From Ctenosaura bakeri (lineage: Eukaryota; Chordata; Lepidosauria; Squamata; Iguanidae), in NCBI GenBank assembly GCA_948474755.1, contig CAOLHI010002148.1, positions 1 to 64,000 of the forward strand: a stretch of 64,000 nt of DNA, given 5' to 3'. A program made the translations under genes and the position numbers. Shown here piece by piece: positions 42,865 through 54,264 of the stretch (positions are counted from its first letter, which is position 1; every line of letters starts with the position of its first letter). The notes below the pieces were generated by a model. The model saw only the letters and a program-made list of their open reading frames with translations, made no database searches and was not told the DNA's origin.

Positions 42865-42975
42865 ACCTTGAAGATGTTGTTGGACTGCAGCTCCCAGCAT
42901 TCCTCAGTGTTGGCTATGCTGTGTAGGGTTACCAGAACTTGTAGTCCAACAGCATACAGAAGGCAACATGACTCC
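42865..42975. repeat. Foldback repeat, 'GTTGGACTRCAACTCCCA' type
   Basis: GATGTTGTTGGACTGCAGCT, then CCCAGCATTCCTCAGTG on the left and CCAGAACTTGTAGTCCAACA on the right. Clear arms. Confidence 0.65.
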
Positions 42976-43107
42976 TCCTCCTCCTGGTTTAGGCCTAAAT
43001 CTAATTGCTAGTTACAGTTAGAATACACCCATTAAAGCGAGGGGATTTGCATAAGTATTGACTTACCATGCAAGAATTCAGTGAGTATAGTTTGAACTGG
43101 AAATTGC

Positions 43108-43250
43108 ATATAGGCTGGAGGTGGGAAACGTGTGGACCTCTAGGTGTTGTTCAGCTGCACCTTGCAGCCAACAGAGACAACACTGAGGAATGCTGGGAGT
43201 TCAATTCAGCAAGATCTGGAAGGTTATGCAATTCCAACCCCTGCATTAGG
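43108..43250. repeat. Foldback repeat, 'GTTGGACTRCAACTCCCA' type
   Basis: GGCTGGAGGTGGGAAACGTG...AGGTGTTGTTCAGCTGCACC on the left, GGAATGCTGGGAGTTCAATT...GATCTGGAAGG on the right. Confidence 0.6.
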
Positions 43251-43254
43251 CTGT

Positions 43255-43350
43255 GATTCTATAACTGTGAAATTCAACAAACCTATTCAAAAGTAAGCTC
43301 CTTTGAGTTCAGTGGGGTCTGCTCCCAGGAAAGTGGATCTGGGAGTGCAA
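43255..43350. repeat. Palindromic 'AAGTAAGCTCC...GGGGTCTGCTCCC' repeat
   Basis: CCTATTCAAAAGTAAGCTCC, then TTTGAGTTCAGTGGGGTCTG, then CTCCCAGGAAAGTGGATCTG. Same type as 26563-26650 and better preserved. Confidence 0.5.
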
Positions 43351-43355
43351 TCAAA

Positions 43356-43785
43356 GGCCAAGATCCTATATATGTGCATAGTTCCATATCATCCCACCAC
43401 CCAGCAACTGTCAAGTCCTGGAAAGGCTCTCTCGTACTATCACTACTAGTGGGGCTGAAATGGCAGGGGGAAGTGACTCAGATCACAGAGATGCAGCTGG
43501 TGCCAGTTCTGTTGTGGGTAAGAAGTAAAGGTAAATGCACTATCTTTTGTTCCCCCAGAAACTCAGAGTAGGTGGAACTTCATGGTCCAAATTGCCTTCC
43601 CCCCTCTCCTCTTCCCTCTGGTAAGAAGGAGTAGCAGCAACCCTTCCTTAGTGTGACAACTTCTAGATATGGAAAGCTTTTGGATGGTGAGCAAGAGATG
43701 AGTCCTCTGTGCCCTGTCCAAAAATGGACTTGTACACATTTAAGCTGAACTTGCATGCACGTAAATCACTAACAGGATGCCAGGC
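43356..43785 (+). repeat. Unclassified ~430 bp interspersed repeat (copy 2)
   Basis: Second copy of the repeat at 15188-15648, same orientation. The best-matching blocks are the start (GGCCAAGATCCTATA), the middle (CTCTTCCCTCTGGTAAGAAG) and the end (TAAGCTGAACTTGCATGCAC then AACAGGATGCCAGGC). No coding frame of note. Confidence 0.6.
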
Positions 43786-44505
43786 AATGAGTATATAACT
43801 GACTTTGCTTTTATATCCAAGTGACTCAATAAGTCACTTGGTAATGACGGCTCCACCCATGCATTTAAAACAATACAAAGCAGAATCAGGTACTTCCTTT
43901 CTTCATACCCTGATTTTTCATTTAGTTTGATACAAGCTGATGTTGCATACAAAATGTTTACAAATTGATAATATCTGTGGGCCAGATATTCCCACATTCA
44001 TCCTGCAAGAACACCAGCATTTGAATTCACAATACAAACCTCTTCTGAAAACACTAAGATTATATGGTCATCAAAAGTGAGTTGCTATTTAAACCATAGT
44101 TTTTGAAATAATCTCTGGCCTGAAGCTCCAATTCAGTTTTTCATTCACAAAATATCACAAATTCCATAAACCTTTCCCTAAAATTCATTACCTGAAGCAA
44201 CTTGTGAAGAGATGTTTCCTTAGTCAGGCTGAATTTTGTGGGTAATAGTCATTATGGTATTTAAAAACATTAGCAGATGTTTATATTTTAAACATTAACA
44301 GGTTTTATTCTGTAGTCTTATCACTTCTGTTTGACCATTAAGTCTGAAAAGGGGAAATGAAGCTATGGAACCGAGCTGTCTACAGATTGCCTCTAAACAT
44401 TTTTCATTCTATTTGTATTCAGAGAAACTGGGAGAGGGACCATTTTGCTTAATTTTTCCAGGGAAAGAAAAACTGTCCAACAGTTTCTCAGTGGTGGGAC
44501 TCACT
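43786..44505. other. Unique sequence, no feature recognised
   Basis: AAGTGACT...AGTCACTT at 43820-43840 is a short palindrome. Nothing else identified. Confidence 0.4.
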
Positions 44506-44873
44506 GGCCTTTTCCGCAGCTTATCTTCTTGCAGCGGCATCTGGTGATGATCCCAGCATTAGCTCTTCCAGGAAGGAAGCACGACAGTAGCAGAGGATTC
44601 CCTATGGAAGCGAGAGCAATGGACGTGCAGCGTCCTTCTGCAGTGCAGCCGGGCACTTTCCCAGGCTGCACTAGGGCAGGAAGCACTGCAATCATACTTC
44701 CTGCTCTTCCTCAAGTCAGTGATGGGGAAAATCTGTCAATGATTTAATCTGTGATTGTACCACCTGAGAATGGGAGAGAAGTGGGACTGTGATGATGTCA
44801 CGCAGAAGTGTTGTTGCGGTCCTGTGCTTTTCCTGTCCACATGGCAGGATGGGAGGGAGCTGAGGAAAGGGCC
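44506..44873. mobile_element. GGCC-ended non-autonomous transposon, family D (copy 2)
   Basis: 368 bp from GGCCTTTTCCGCAGC to GAGGAAAGGGCC. The interior aligns with 18840-19248 (TGCAGTGCAGCC... / CACTGCAGCCAG..., TCAATGATTTAAT / TCAATGATATACC, GATGATGTCACGCAGAAG). Flanks ACT and AGT do not match. Open frames of 64-100 codons are inside the element. Confidence 0.7.
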
Positions 44874-45959
44874 AGTGCATCCACTTTCTTAAAGTGGAAT
44901 CTTGTTGGTTGGTCCCAGCTAGAGCAAATTTATTGTAACCATTGCTGAATGATAGGTATATTCAGTTGATTCAGTGAGTTTGTTTTAGTCAGGTATTAAA
45001 ATAGAATTTAAGCCTTTCTGCCCTAAATTTTTGGTTTGTGTGTTTTACTACCAATTGCAGTGATTATTTTGGCATCCTGGCTACCATTTTATATTCTCCC
45101 CAGTGCTCCAAATCCAACATTAATCTGGACCAAGTTCTGTAGAGTGACTTTCCTTTCTTCCAAGAGGCTTTAAAAAAGGAAAGTTTCTTAGAAAAATGCT
45201 TTCTATTTCAGATCAGTACTACTATAGGTCCAATTCACAGAAGATGTGAACAAAAGGAAAGGACTGTTCATGATGTCAGTGATGATTTGACCTGAAAAAG
45301 TTGCTTTATCACAATGCAAGTATTGTGAGAACACATGAAACTCATTTGTATGTAACTCACAAGGAGAAATTTTTAAAAAACATCCATGACAGATTTTGGA
45401 ATGGGTGCTAGTTTTAGCAGGATGTCAAGAATAAGATCTGGAAATGGCAGAACTTCAAACTCTATTTTTTTCTGATTTTGACTTAGTTTGCATCACCCTC
45501 TATTGTCTTTACATAAAACTCTGTCTCTCTGATTACCAATAACAACTTGGTTAAAACGCGGGTGGAACGAAATAAGTGTCCCTCAATGAAATCAGTTTGA
45601 GAAAGAGGCTCATGTGACTTAAAGCAATTAAATCTCCTCCTCAGCTATGATGCCATAGCTGATTGATTGATTGGTTTCTTATTTTGACTCTGCCTTTTAA
45701 ATGGAACAGTTCCCAGAGTAGATACAAAACAAGTAAGTTGACGATCTCTGCCTTCAGGCTTACAATCTGAATTTAAGAAAGTGCTGGGCAACAGCCAGCA
45801 AGTTACAATGGCCTCTCCACAGGACTTTGTAGAGCCATTGTCCTGGCTTGTCCATCATGCACCTGGCCCATTTTTGGCACTCTAGCAATCTTGCAGCTCA
45901 CTGCTACTGAATGTGAATGATATAGAAATCAAGAACTTACAGCACTGGGAATTGTTTCA
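44874..45959. other. Unique sequence, no feature recognised
   Basis: 45540-45680 is repeat-free and contains GCAATTAAATC and TGATTGATTGATTGG words; not enough for a regulatory call. Confidence 0.35.
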
Positions 45960-46095
45960 CAATATACAACTAAAGCACTGTGATTCCATTTTAATTGTCA
46001 TGGCTGTCTCTTATGGAATTCTGGGCTTTATAGTTTGGTGAGAAACTAGAGCTTCCTGGCAGATAATACCTTTCTCCAAATTGCACATTCCAGGA
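45960..46095. mobile_element. Palindromic MITE relative, decayed
   Basis: CACTGTGATTCCATTTTAAT...TGTCATGGC...GGAATTCTGGGCTTTATAG and, after CTTCCTGGCAGA, the mirror line CAAATTGCACATTCCAGGAT. Related to 28568-28745; the right end is lost. Confidence 0.55.
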
Positions 46096-46325
46096 TCTTC
46101 CTGTTTGGAATATGTCTCTCTGAATGCAAAATATGCGAGTCCCACCCTAAGCCAAAAAGGTGGCGAAATGTGTTTTTCACAAACAAATTTTCACACAAAA
46201 AAGCACCCAAATCATTTTTTAAAAATTGCCAAAGCTCTCATAATTTTACCCAGCAGGATTTTTTAAAAACATTTTTTAATTCTTATTTGTGAGAATGAAA
46301 TAATGAAAGAGTTCTCACCTCTCAT

Positions 46326-46412
46326 GGGCACTGCCTTTTGACCTCTCATGCTACCTAAGGGTAGCACGAGAGGTTAAAGGGCAGTGCCTATGCTACCTAA
46401 GGGTAGCATGAG
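46326..46412 (+). repeat. Strong hairpin with partial second copy
   Basis: A 29-nt left arm starting GGCACTGCCTTTTGACC (46327-46355) pairs with a right arm ending AAAGGGCAGTGCC (46360-46388) around a loop of about four bases. 26 Watson-Crick pairs, two that would be G-U in a + strand RNA and one A/C mismatch. Immediately after it, ATGCTACCTAAGGGTAGCAT (46390-46409) repeats the tip of the hairpin. No flanking open frame. It could be a foldback element, a recombination product or a pre-miRNA-like hairpin; sequence alone does not decide. Confidence 0.7.
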
Positions 46413-46639
46413 GACAATATATCATGAGAAATAGAACATACATGGATGTCAGCAAAACAAACATGACTTTCTGTATCACATTGCTTTGAGGTGATTTTAG
46501 AGACTGAGGGTATTCTCAGAAAAAAAGGAACATAAAAAGAACCATGCAGCATCTGACTTGTATGCCTTTCTAGTTGGGCATGCTATCTGTTGAGTGGTTG
46601 GGCAATTGTCTGTAAGCATGCCACCAGAAAGGGATGTCT

Positions 46640-46841
46640 GGCCATTTCCACACTACACTGTTATAATGCTATTATTCCACTTTCAACATCCTGTGGAATT
46701 CTAGGGTTTATAGTTTACTGAGACCAAAGAGTCCATTGGCTGAGAATTCTAAATGCCCCTCCTGAAACTGCAAACCCCAGGATTCCATATGATGTTGAAA
46801 GTAGAATAATAGCACTATAATGGCATATTGCAGAAATGGCC
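46640..46841. mobile_element. Palindromic MITE, GGCC family A (copy 10)
   Basis: 202 bp, GGCCATTTCCACACTACAC to ATTGCAGAAATGGCC, with the GAGTCCATTGGCTGAGAATT centre of the longer subfamily (copies 4, 5, 8, 9). Flanks TCT and TTT do not match. Confidence 0.85.
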
Positions 46842-47847
46842 TTTAACAGACAATTTGAGAGGGACCCAAAAAAGTGTGGCTCATGCACATGTACTCCAGA
46901 ATAAGGCTGGTCCACACACGTAGCTATAGGAGACATGTGGTTTTACAAATGTCAACATAGCCCCACAATCTAAATTACTATTGAATTACTTTCCCCATTA
47001 AGCATACTTTGGCTGCATTTGAACTTTTTAGGGGACATATTGAAGACTGAGGAAACAAACTATTGTGTTGTTCAAAACTTATTTATGAACTTGGAACATC
47101 CCTGTAAGGATGTTATTTATTATTTCATACCCTGTGGGCCATTAGGAGAACATTTCTAGATTCCAAGGAATTGAGTATTTCTGCCAATAAATAAAACAAG
47201 CACTATTATACGAATCACAAAGAATGTAATATTCCCTTTGCATTTGCAGTACAGGACTGATAAACAAAATGAGAGAAAGTACAGTTGGGAATATTTAGCA
47301 TGTCATCATATCATAGGCTATTTGGGGGCTGGGGCTGAAATTTGTTTGGCTAATATTGCAATGCAAATTTATCCAGATTACACTTCTTGAAATAATATGC
47401 AAACTCAAATGCAGCATAGAATTTGCAGTTTTCCAAAATTAGTAATGTAGTTTTTTAATAAAAGAAATGGATAAAAATGTGTATATTGGGAAAAGGTTGC
47501 AAAAACACGTGTAAGTTAGTAAAATACAAAGTGCAAAGGTACAAAGACATATTGGTTGACATCATGTTACTGACATATGTACATGCCACATGCACATATG
47601 TCCTATTCTCTAGCCTCTGTATACCCACTCAGCCAGCCTAGCAACTACTGCAATGGGGGAAGGGAATGGGACAACAGGGTAGAGGGGACTGTTAGGAAAA
47701 GTAAGATATAGCATTGAATCTCTCAAGAAGAGTAATACATTGTCAAGACAAAAGTTGAATTCTAACCAGTCCCATACTTACCTTGCCTCCATCCATGCAC
47801 AAGATCTAGCAGAGAAAGAAAACAAACTTAGTCTTCTTTGTAAAACA
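46842..47847. other. Unique sequence, no feature recognised
   Basis: No repeat, exon or RNA gene identified. Confidence 0.4.
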
Positions 47848-48083
47848 GTTGTTGTTATATGCCTTTGTGTTGCTTCTGAGTTATAGTAACCCTAAGGTGA
47901 CCCCATCATGGGGTTTCCTCAGCAAGTTTTGTTAGGGGTGTGTGTCATTTTCTTCCTCAGAGGCTGAGAGAATTTACTTGCCCAAGGTCACCAGTGGAAT
48001 ACAAAGGCCAGGTGGAGACTTGAACCTTGGTTTCCCAAGAGTCCTTGTCCAACACTCAAACTACCATACCACATTGACTCTCT
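47848..48083 (-). mobile_element. Sauria SINE (antisense), full length
   Basis: Read on the minus strand it starts GAGAGTCAATGTGGTATGG, passes a B-box region (CAAGTCTCCACC), CTTGGGCAAGTAA-like core, GGGGTCACCTTAGGGTTAC, and ends with GCATATAACAACAAC. Older than the copy at 42473, judging by substitutions. Confidence 0.8.
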
Positions 48084-51000
48084 TGTAAAATATACAAAAT
48101 AGCTTTATTTATTAATACTTGTGTATAGTCAGATACATGTTCTGATGGGTGATAGTGAGAGAGAGAGAAAAGAGAAAATTACTGCAGGTTGAGAGTGATA
48201 CAGATAGAATGGAAGAGAGATGATGCAGGAAAAAAAAACTCTAACAAACAAGAAGTTATCATAAATATATGGTGTGCCTAAATTCTAGATAGTGGCATGC
48301 AAATTAGAAACTGGGGAGTACAGGTGAGCAAACGTCGCTACCTCTAACAAGGACAGCCTTTTGTCCTTCTGCAGTATGCAAGATTGGGGGCAGGCAGAAG
48401 ACTGACAGTGTCATCATTACCCCCCAGCCCCTCTGTTTCACAACTGAAGTCACTTTCCTCTCCCTTACCTAATCTTTTTAATGGCCAGAGCAGTGGCCCC
48501 ACAGGGCTTGGCTGTTCCTGGGGAGGAGGTAAGTAGGCACAGACCTATGCATGCTTACATTCTTCACCTAGGATCTTGGTCATCACATCTGAGGGAAATG
48601 CTTGCAAAAATACATGTATTAGGCAAGGCCTTATCCATCAATGGCAAAGGATATTCCACAAGCATCCTTTCCACATTAGGAATAGAGGTAGATAATTCAA
48701 TTATCTTTCCAGTTTAAACAAATATAACTACCCTGCCCTTTTTTGACACCCAGGATCTGTCACCTGAGGCATCTGCCTTGCTCTCCCAAATAGTAGGGCT
48801 GGCTCTGATTTTGGGAACAATATGCACAACAATGTGTTTCTTAGGAAAAATGTACAAAATAATTGTACCAAATTTGAATTCAGGGTTTTATTTTTATTTT
48901 ATTAAAAAACACTGCCAACTGGTCTAGAAATTAGGTACAATGGAGTTAAGGCTGGAAGAATTAGAACTTTCGCAAAACTGAACTTGAGAGATTCCTCTGT
49001 TCCTCAGTGGTTTTAGTCACATGATTATTCCACAAGCAGAATTCATGTGGAATAAAGAGGGTGAGAATCAGCAACCTGATTTGCTAGTTATATGTTTTTA
49101 AATAACCCTTGTCTACTTTCACTTTTCCCCACAGCCTAATCTTTTTAAAAATACACCCTTTTATTTCATGTGGAAAGAGGAGAGCCTCTGAAGGTTTCAT
49201 ACAGCTGAAAGATAACTTTCTGAGAAAAAGAAAAGAAAATTGAACAAGCAAGAGGGTTTGTATAAGATCCCCAGTGAGTGTGTTTGGTAAAGCCAGCAGA
49301 TTTCTGCACATTGTCTTTCACTAACTGATCTGATTTACTTTGTTACAACAACAATAATAACCTCTAGTGGACTTGGCTGGGTGAAAAAATGTTAACAGCT
49401 GCATTGGGGAATCTGAAGAGCAAGAAACAAGAGGCCAGTGTACCATGAACAACTGTTCAAAATGCGGTTACCTGATTTTCACAATCACCAGAAACGGCCT
49501 TTGGAATGTGTAGCTTAAACCTTTTTTTCCCTACCCAACACAGAGTGGGTTAAATTAGCAGCTGTCAAAGAGCAGTTACTTGCACTTCTTAGTAATATTT
49601 TAATTAACCATTTGGGACGTAGCTGACTGAAAGGGGAGGAAACCACCCATTTTACTTAAGGAGCAGGATGCCCAAATGAACAGAAGAAAGAGCTGGAAAA
49701 ACATTTTCCCATACCTTCTAGAGTCTTCATAGCTGTCTTTCACTTGTGGAACTGTGTGAAGAAGAACAGTTATACCGCAAGTCTTTTCCAGACTAGAAAT
49801 GAGGGGCGGTGGTGGGGAAATGAGGCATCAAACAATACACTATAAAGCAAACCATCTTAGCTGAAATTGAGAAGACCACAAGTTTATTAACTACAGTTGT
49901 TAGAACCTTGGCACAACATAACAACAATGGATTCAAGGTACTGGCTGACCTGCTTACTGAACAGCAGCCTGCTCATACTCATCCCACCTGCTGGAGGTAC
50001 CCATGGAATAGCATTTGATGGGAAGCACATGGGCCTCTACCTCTGTGTATTTCCCTGTGCAAGGGGCAGCCCCTTGAACACTTTCATCTTTAAAATCTCT
50101 TAAGGAGATCACTGAAACCAGGGAGATGTGCACACAGATCCCATCTCCCCTGTACTCAGAAATGGTTCCTGTCCAATGCCAAAACTGCCATCCAATCCCT
50201 GACAATGCAATTGCAGAGCACAACCTAGTTCCTATTCCTTCTGCCTACCAGCAAATGCCAGAATCTAAAGAAAGATGTGTAGGTGAAGCTGCCTCCAAAA
50301 GACTGGCTGGCACTGAGGCCACACAACATTTTTATCTCATCTGAGGAGACCAGAGGGAAGACTTCCCCACCAATATCTATGTCAGGGATGGTCCCCCTAC
50401 CCACCAGCCAGCTGACAAGGCTGCCCTAGGGTCCTTTATAGTAGGAAAAAGATAGTAATGATCCATCTCTCTCCCTCAGTACTCCAGATAAGTTTGGGAA
50501 CTTTTCTTTCTGTGCTTGCCACATCTCTTTACAAATGCTTCCTAACATAGATTTGTTTCACTGGCTTTCTCATATTTTTTTAAAAAATGGTTGGTATCCT
50601 CATGGCTGATTTATTTTTCTAATTGATAATGTTGGGTCTTTTTCATGTTATCATTTTACATTCGGTCAGTAACAATATTAGTGCAGTCACCTATTCTACT
50701 TTACCCACAACCATCCTGTGTTTGTAGTAATCTCTGTTTGAAGAGCTGTCCAGTTCAAGTTTGGCTTAAATGTAAAGAACCATAGGGCAGAAGAGCAGGG
50801 GCCTTGACACTGTGCCTCAACAGTTATCATCCAGACAGCAGGCTGAAAGTCTTGTGTCCCCAGGAATCCTGTGGCATCTTAAAAACCAATGTGTTGAAGG
50901 ATGAATGGACCAGTCCACATGCAGTCCATAGATAATTATTCCCAGATTGAAGGAGTCTCATGAGTAAACACTATTAAATTCAATAATAAAGACCGCAAAC

Positions 51001-51192
51001 AATATTGCAATGTAAAATCCATCCACCAAAACATACAGAATAACAAAAATGTACAATGTAACCAGCACCCTATGTGTTTTTAATTATGTATCCATGAAAA
51101 CTATGGATACACTTTTGTTTCAATATACCAGTTGATACACTGGTCAATATACCAGTCACAATATATAAATGCTTCTAAGAATCAGATAAATC
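48084..51192. other. Unique sequence with minor scraps
   Basis: 48755-48805 repeats, inverted, the CCTGAGGCA/TAGGGCTGG line seen at 22405. 49540-49625 is repeat-free with AATTAGCAGCTGTC and TTTTAATTAACC words. 50855-50900 contains GGAATCCTGTGGCATCTTAA, kin to the dispersed motif at 3825. The 89-codon minus frame at 49954-50223 is unexplained and has no domain. Confidence 0.35.
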
Positions 51193-51294
51193 AGAACTGA
51201 CATATCCTGTTTTAATCTAAGTTTCTGCCATTTAGAAGTGGGGAAAAGAATTCTTCCAAGAATCAGATTTACTAAAACAGGACATGTCAATTCT
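51193..51294. repeat. Foldback repeat, ~27-bp arms
   Basis: GACATATCCTGTTTTAATCT in the left arm (51193-51220) is mirrored by TTTACTAAAACAGGACATGT in the right arm (51268-51294) with about 47 bases between. A small inverted repeat of unknown family. Confidence 0.6.
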
Positions 51295-51586
51295 TCAGAG
51301 TGGCTGTTTCAGGAGCGAGTTTATCTAACTTCAGTTTCTCTGCCAAAGCTTCTGCAACCCAAGGTCATTGCACTGACTCTGACTTGGGATTACCAAAAGT
51401 TTTGGAGGAAATGCTGAGGTTAGATAAAATCACTTTTGGCTACTTGCAAGGCTTTCTTCAGAAGGGAGGTATTTCTGAAGAGTGGAAAGGTCCTTTTCCA
51501 GTGACAGCCTACAAAGGGTGAATTCTTCCAGCAGGTTTCAGATTTATTCCATATAGGACTCGATAAAGACTGTCCTAAATATCCTA

Positions 51587-51800
51587 AAGGCACCAGATCC
51601 TGTCTAATCGTGGAAGCTAAAAAAGATCAGCCCTAGTTAGTATTTGGATGGGAGACCACCAACAAATAACATGTGCTGTAAGTTCTATTTCAGAGGTAGT
51701 AACTGGCAAAATCACCTCTGAATATTCCTTGCCTAAGAAATTCCTATGAAATTCATGAGTGTCACCATAAATTAACAGCTGACTTGAAGGTATATACATA
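51587..51800 (+). mobile_element. 5S rRNA-derived SINE with Sauria/Bov-B tail
   Basis: The head resembles 5S rRNA: CCAGATCCTGTCTAATCGTG, GGAAGCTAA (A-box region), then GTTAGTATTTGGATGGGAGA (the intermediate element and C box) and a GTGCTGTAAG line near 51672. It is followed by a linker (CAGAGGTAGTAACTGGCAAA) and the tail GTCACCATAAATTAACAGCT, GACTTGAAGGTATATAC. The tail is the Bov-B LINE-like end also used by tRNA-type Sauria SINEs. An internal pol III promoter of 5S type is therefore present in relic form. Confidence 0.9.
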
Positions 51801-53787
51801 AAGACTGGCGAAAATGATGCTATGTACATGGCTCATTCTTGCTTGCTGTTCTAGATTCTGGTAGATTCATTACACATCATAACATAGTTTAGGAGTTTTG
51901 CCATTCTGTTTAATAGTGTTTAATCGAGTCCTTTTCAGTTTCACATATATTTAATCATAAGTCAGTTCTATCAAATTCCTGCATCATTCTTCAACTTTTT
52001 TTAAAAAAATATACATACACAGAGTACATAATAATTTCTGTACACAAAATTGCCTTTATATAGTATATGCATCTTTCCTGACCATGCACACTTTCCCTAA
52101 AATATACAACTTGCATGCAGTTGTTGAGTGAATCACCTGACATCAAGTTCATAAAGGTGCAGAATTCAAAGGATAACTGTGTTCCAATTCATGTATTGTT
52201 TTGGGAAGGGTGAATTAGGTCAGTTCATGTAAAATGGGGACCAACTGAAATAGTCTAGCATCCCTAATTATTTCATAAGGTTATCAGAGTTCAGGGTGTC
52301 AATTGCATCTGATGTACCCTGGTGCAAGAAAGCTAAAGCCATGTTCATCCAGTAGTTATGACAGTAATATTGTCACATCTTCAGACAGAAAGTCCCCTTG
52401 GGATCTTCAGACCTGAATCTTTTGAGTTGCATTGAGCTGCACACATAGGAACAACTATAGGCAGAGGAGAACTCAAATAGTGCCAGGCCAAAGGGGAGAA
52501 ACAAAGATGAAACATCCCACCAGCATTACAATGCATTGTCAGTAATCTAGCAAAGTTTGTTTTGCTGAGGACAGCTCTCCCACAAAGGCTGCTATTTTAC
52601 AAGCTCTTACAACCCGTTTCTGGAAAACAACAGCACCTTTATCTGCCCATAAGGAATTAGACCGGAGGGCTGAAAAATGATCTAAACCACTCCAAAGCAA
52701 AACACGCTCTGCAACCACCAAACAACCACTGCCACCCTCAAACTACTGCAGCTCAATTTCTCCTTGCTATGACATCAAAGAAAGTCTGTTGCCTCAGCGG
52801 TTTAATCTGTAATAAGTATTTATATCTCTAGAGCAGGCATCATATTTCTTGGTATTTAAGTGACCCATAACCTCAAGGGAAATGGGATCCTTGAAGCAGG
52901 GTGGGGTGATGGGGGTGTTGGGGAGGGCATCATTGCCAAGTCAGCCATATAGTGTGGATGCACTTACACCATAGTTAAAAAAGAAAAGCTAGGTCCCTGC
53001 AAAATGACACTCTCATTTACATTTTTTTTTTACTTTTTGTATTAGAGTTTAGACTTTTTTAAAAAATTGCAAGCCCATCAGTGCAATACTGAACTCATGA
53101 CACTGTTTAAAAAAAGAAAGAAACCACAGGGAACAGATGCCTGTCTAGCTTTGTTGAAGGAAAAATACTGCCAACATCCAGTGTTTAGGAATAACATAAG
53201 GCATTACTAACAAATAAATGAGTGAACAAGTGCAATTAAGCAACTGGGAGACTGAATGAGTGGAATATTCTTTCCTTTAATCTAAGAAGATCTTAGGTGG
53301 GAGAGAAGTAGGAAAAAATCAAAATGGAAAAAAAAAATTAAAGATTTTATTTTTTGCTCAAGAGGAAAAAAAATCTGCCATTAAAGCAGTGTTCCCACCC
53401 TGGCTACCCTTTTATGGGATCTTGGATGCTTAGGGCTCTTTCTGTAATTGCTTCTTGTAAATGATCTTTTGCTCTGTAACACTTTACTGTAAACCACTTT
53501 CCTTTTGCCATCTGTTATCCAGTTGTTTTAACTGGGTTTCCAGTATTTGCATCAGTCATTTACAAGAACCTTTGTAACCTCCAACGAAAAGAAAATAATT
53601 GCAACCCCTTCCTCTCATATTTTTGTCTCAGAATTAGCAGCTGAAATCCATGGAGTGAGAAACCCATGGCAAACCTAGGACTTTGTGTGAGTAATGGGTA
53701 TAATTGAAAAATTGGTCTTTTCTCAACGTACTGCTGAAATGAGTGTTTTGCTGAGTAGAGAAGGTTAAGAAACAATCTTTTGACAAG
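51801..53787. other. Unique sequence, no feature recognised
   Basis: Contains A/T homopolymers at 53020-53070 and 53325-53375. No repeat family or exon recognised. 53435-53530 vaguely resembles an L2 3' UTR. Confidence 0.4.
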
Positions 53788-53952
53788 TCAGTCCATTGGC
53801 TCACTTAGTTTGGTATTGTCCACTCTGAGTGGCAGCAGATGTCTGCCATTCCTGAAAAAGACCCTTTCTCTGATCTACCAGAAGATGGCAGGGACTGAAT
53901 TTTGGAGCTTTTGCATGCAAAGCATGTGCCATACAACTGCAGGATGGTAAAG
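53788..53952 (-). mobile_element. tRNA-derived SINE, antisense
   Basis: On the minus strand the head reads TTGTATGGCACATGCTTTGC, then ATGCAAAAGCTCC and a B-box-like ATTCAGTCCC, followed by GATCAGAGAAAGGGTC and TGCTGCCACTCAGAGTGGAC, AATACCAAACTAAGTGAGCC, AATGGACTGAC. This matches the common lizard repeat whose head reads AGCTCAGTGGTAGAGCATCT ... GGTTCAATCC. It is a SINE relic, not a functional tRNA gene: the cloverleaf ends are lost. Confidence 0.7.
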
Positions 53953-54237
53953 GGATTGTGTAGCATTTCCCTTACAGTGTAAAACTCTTAATTTGGTGGC
54001 ATGTAATTAATTAGTGTCAGCTCTCAGAATTCTCTGCCACTGTGACTACCAGTATTCCCCCCCCCAAGTACTGTTTGGAACTGATATGGCTGATGAGATA
54101 AGATGAATAAGTGAGAGCTTTCTACCACCTACTGCTGAGTGATTTCTACGTATTTGGCATTTCATTCAGATGAATCATAGCTTTAAATGCAATTTTTGGA
54201 AAATGATAAGGGTGTGGCATTGTGCCTACAATTGAAC

Positions 54238-54264
54238 ACGCACGCATACACACACACACACACT
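54238..54264. repeat. (CA)n microsatellite
   Basis: CACGCACGCATACACACACA and on to 54264. Short and interrupted. Confidence 0.85.

Noticed and set aside
43356..43785. Adding the two ~430-bp repeats to the GGCC MITE group because one starts GGCC
   Set aside because: The bases after GGCC (AAGATCC) differ from (A/C)TTTYC and the other copy begins GGCT.
5499..46841. Spaced palindromes as a CRISPR-like array or prokaryotic system
   Set aside because: Copies are kilobases apart, have transposon ends and target duplications, and the window is vertebrate DNA.
51587..51690. Functional 5S rRNA gene
   Set aside because: Many substitutions, no 5S terminator run, and the sequence continues into a SINE tail.
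53788..53952. Functional tRNA gene on the minus strand
   Set aside because: Only A/B-box-like lines remain, fused to a SINE body; no complete cloverleaf.
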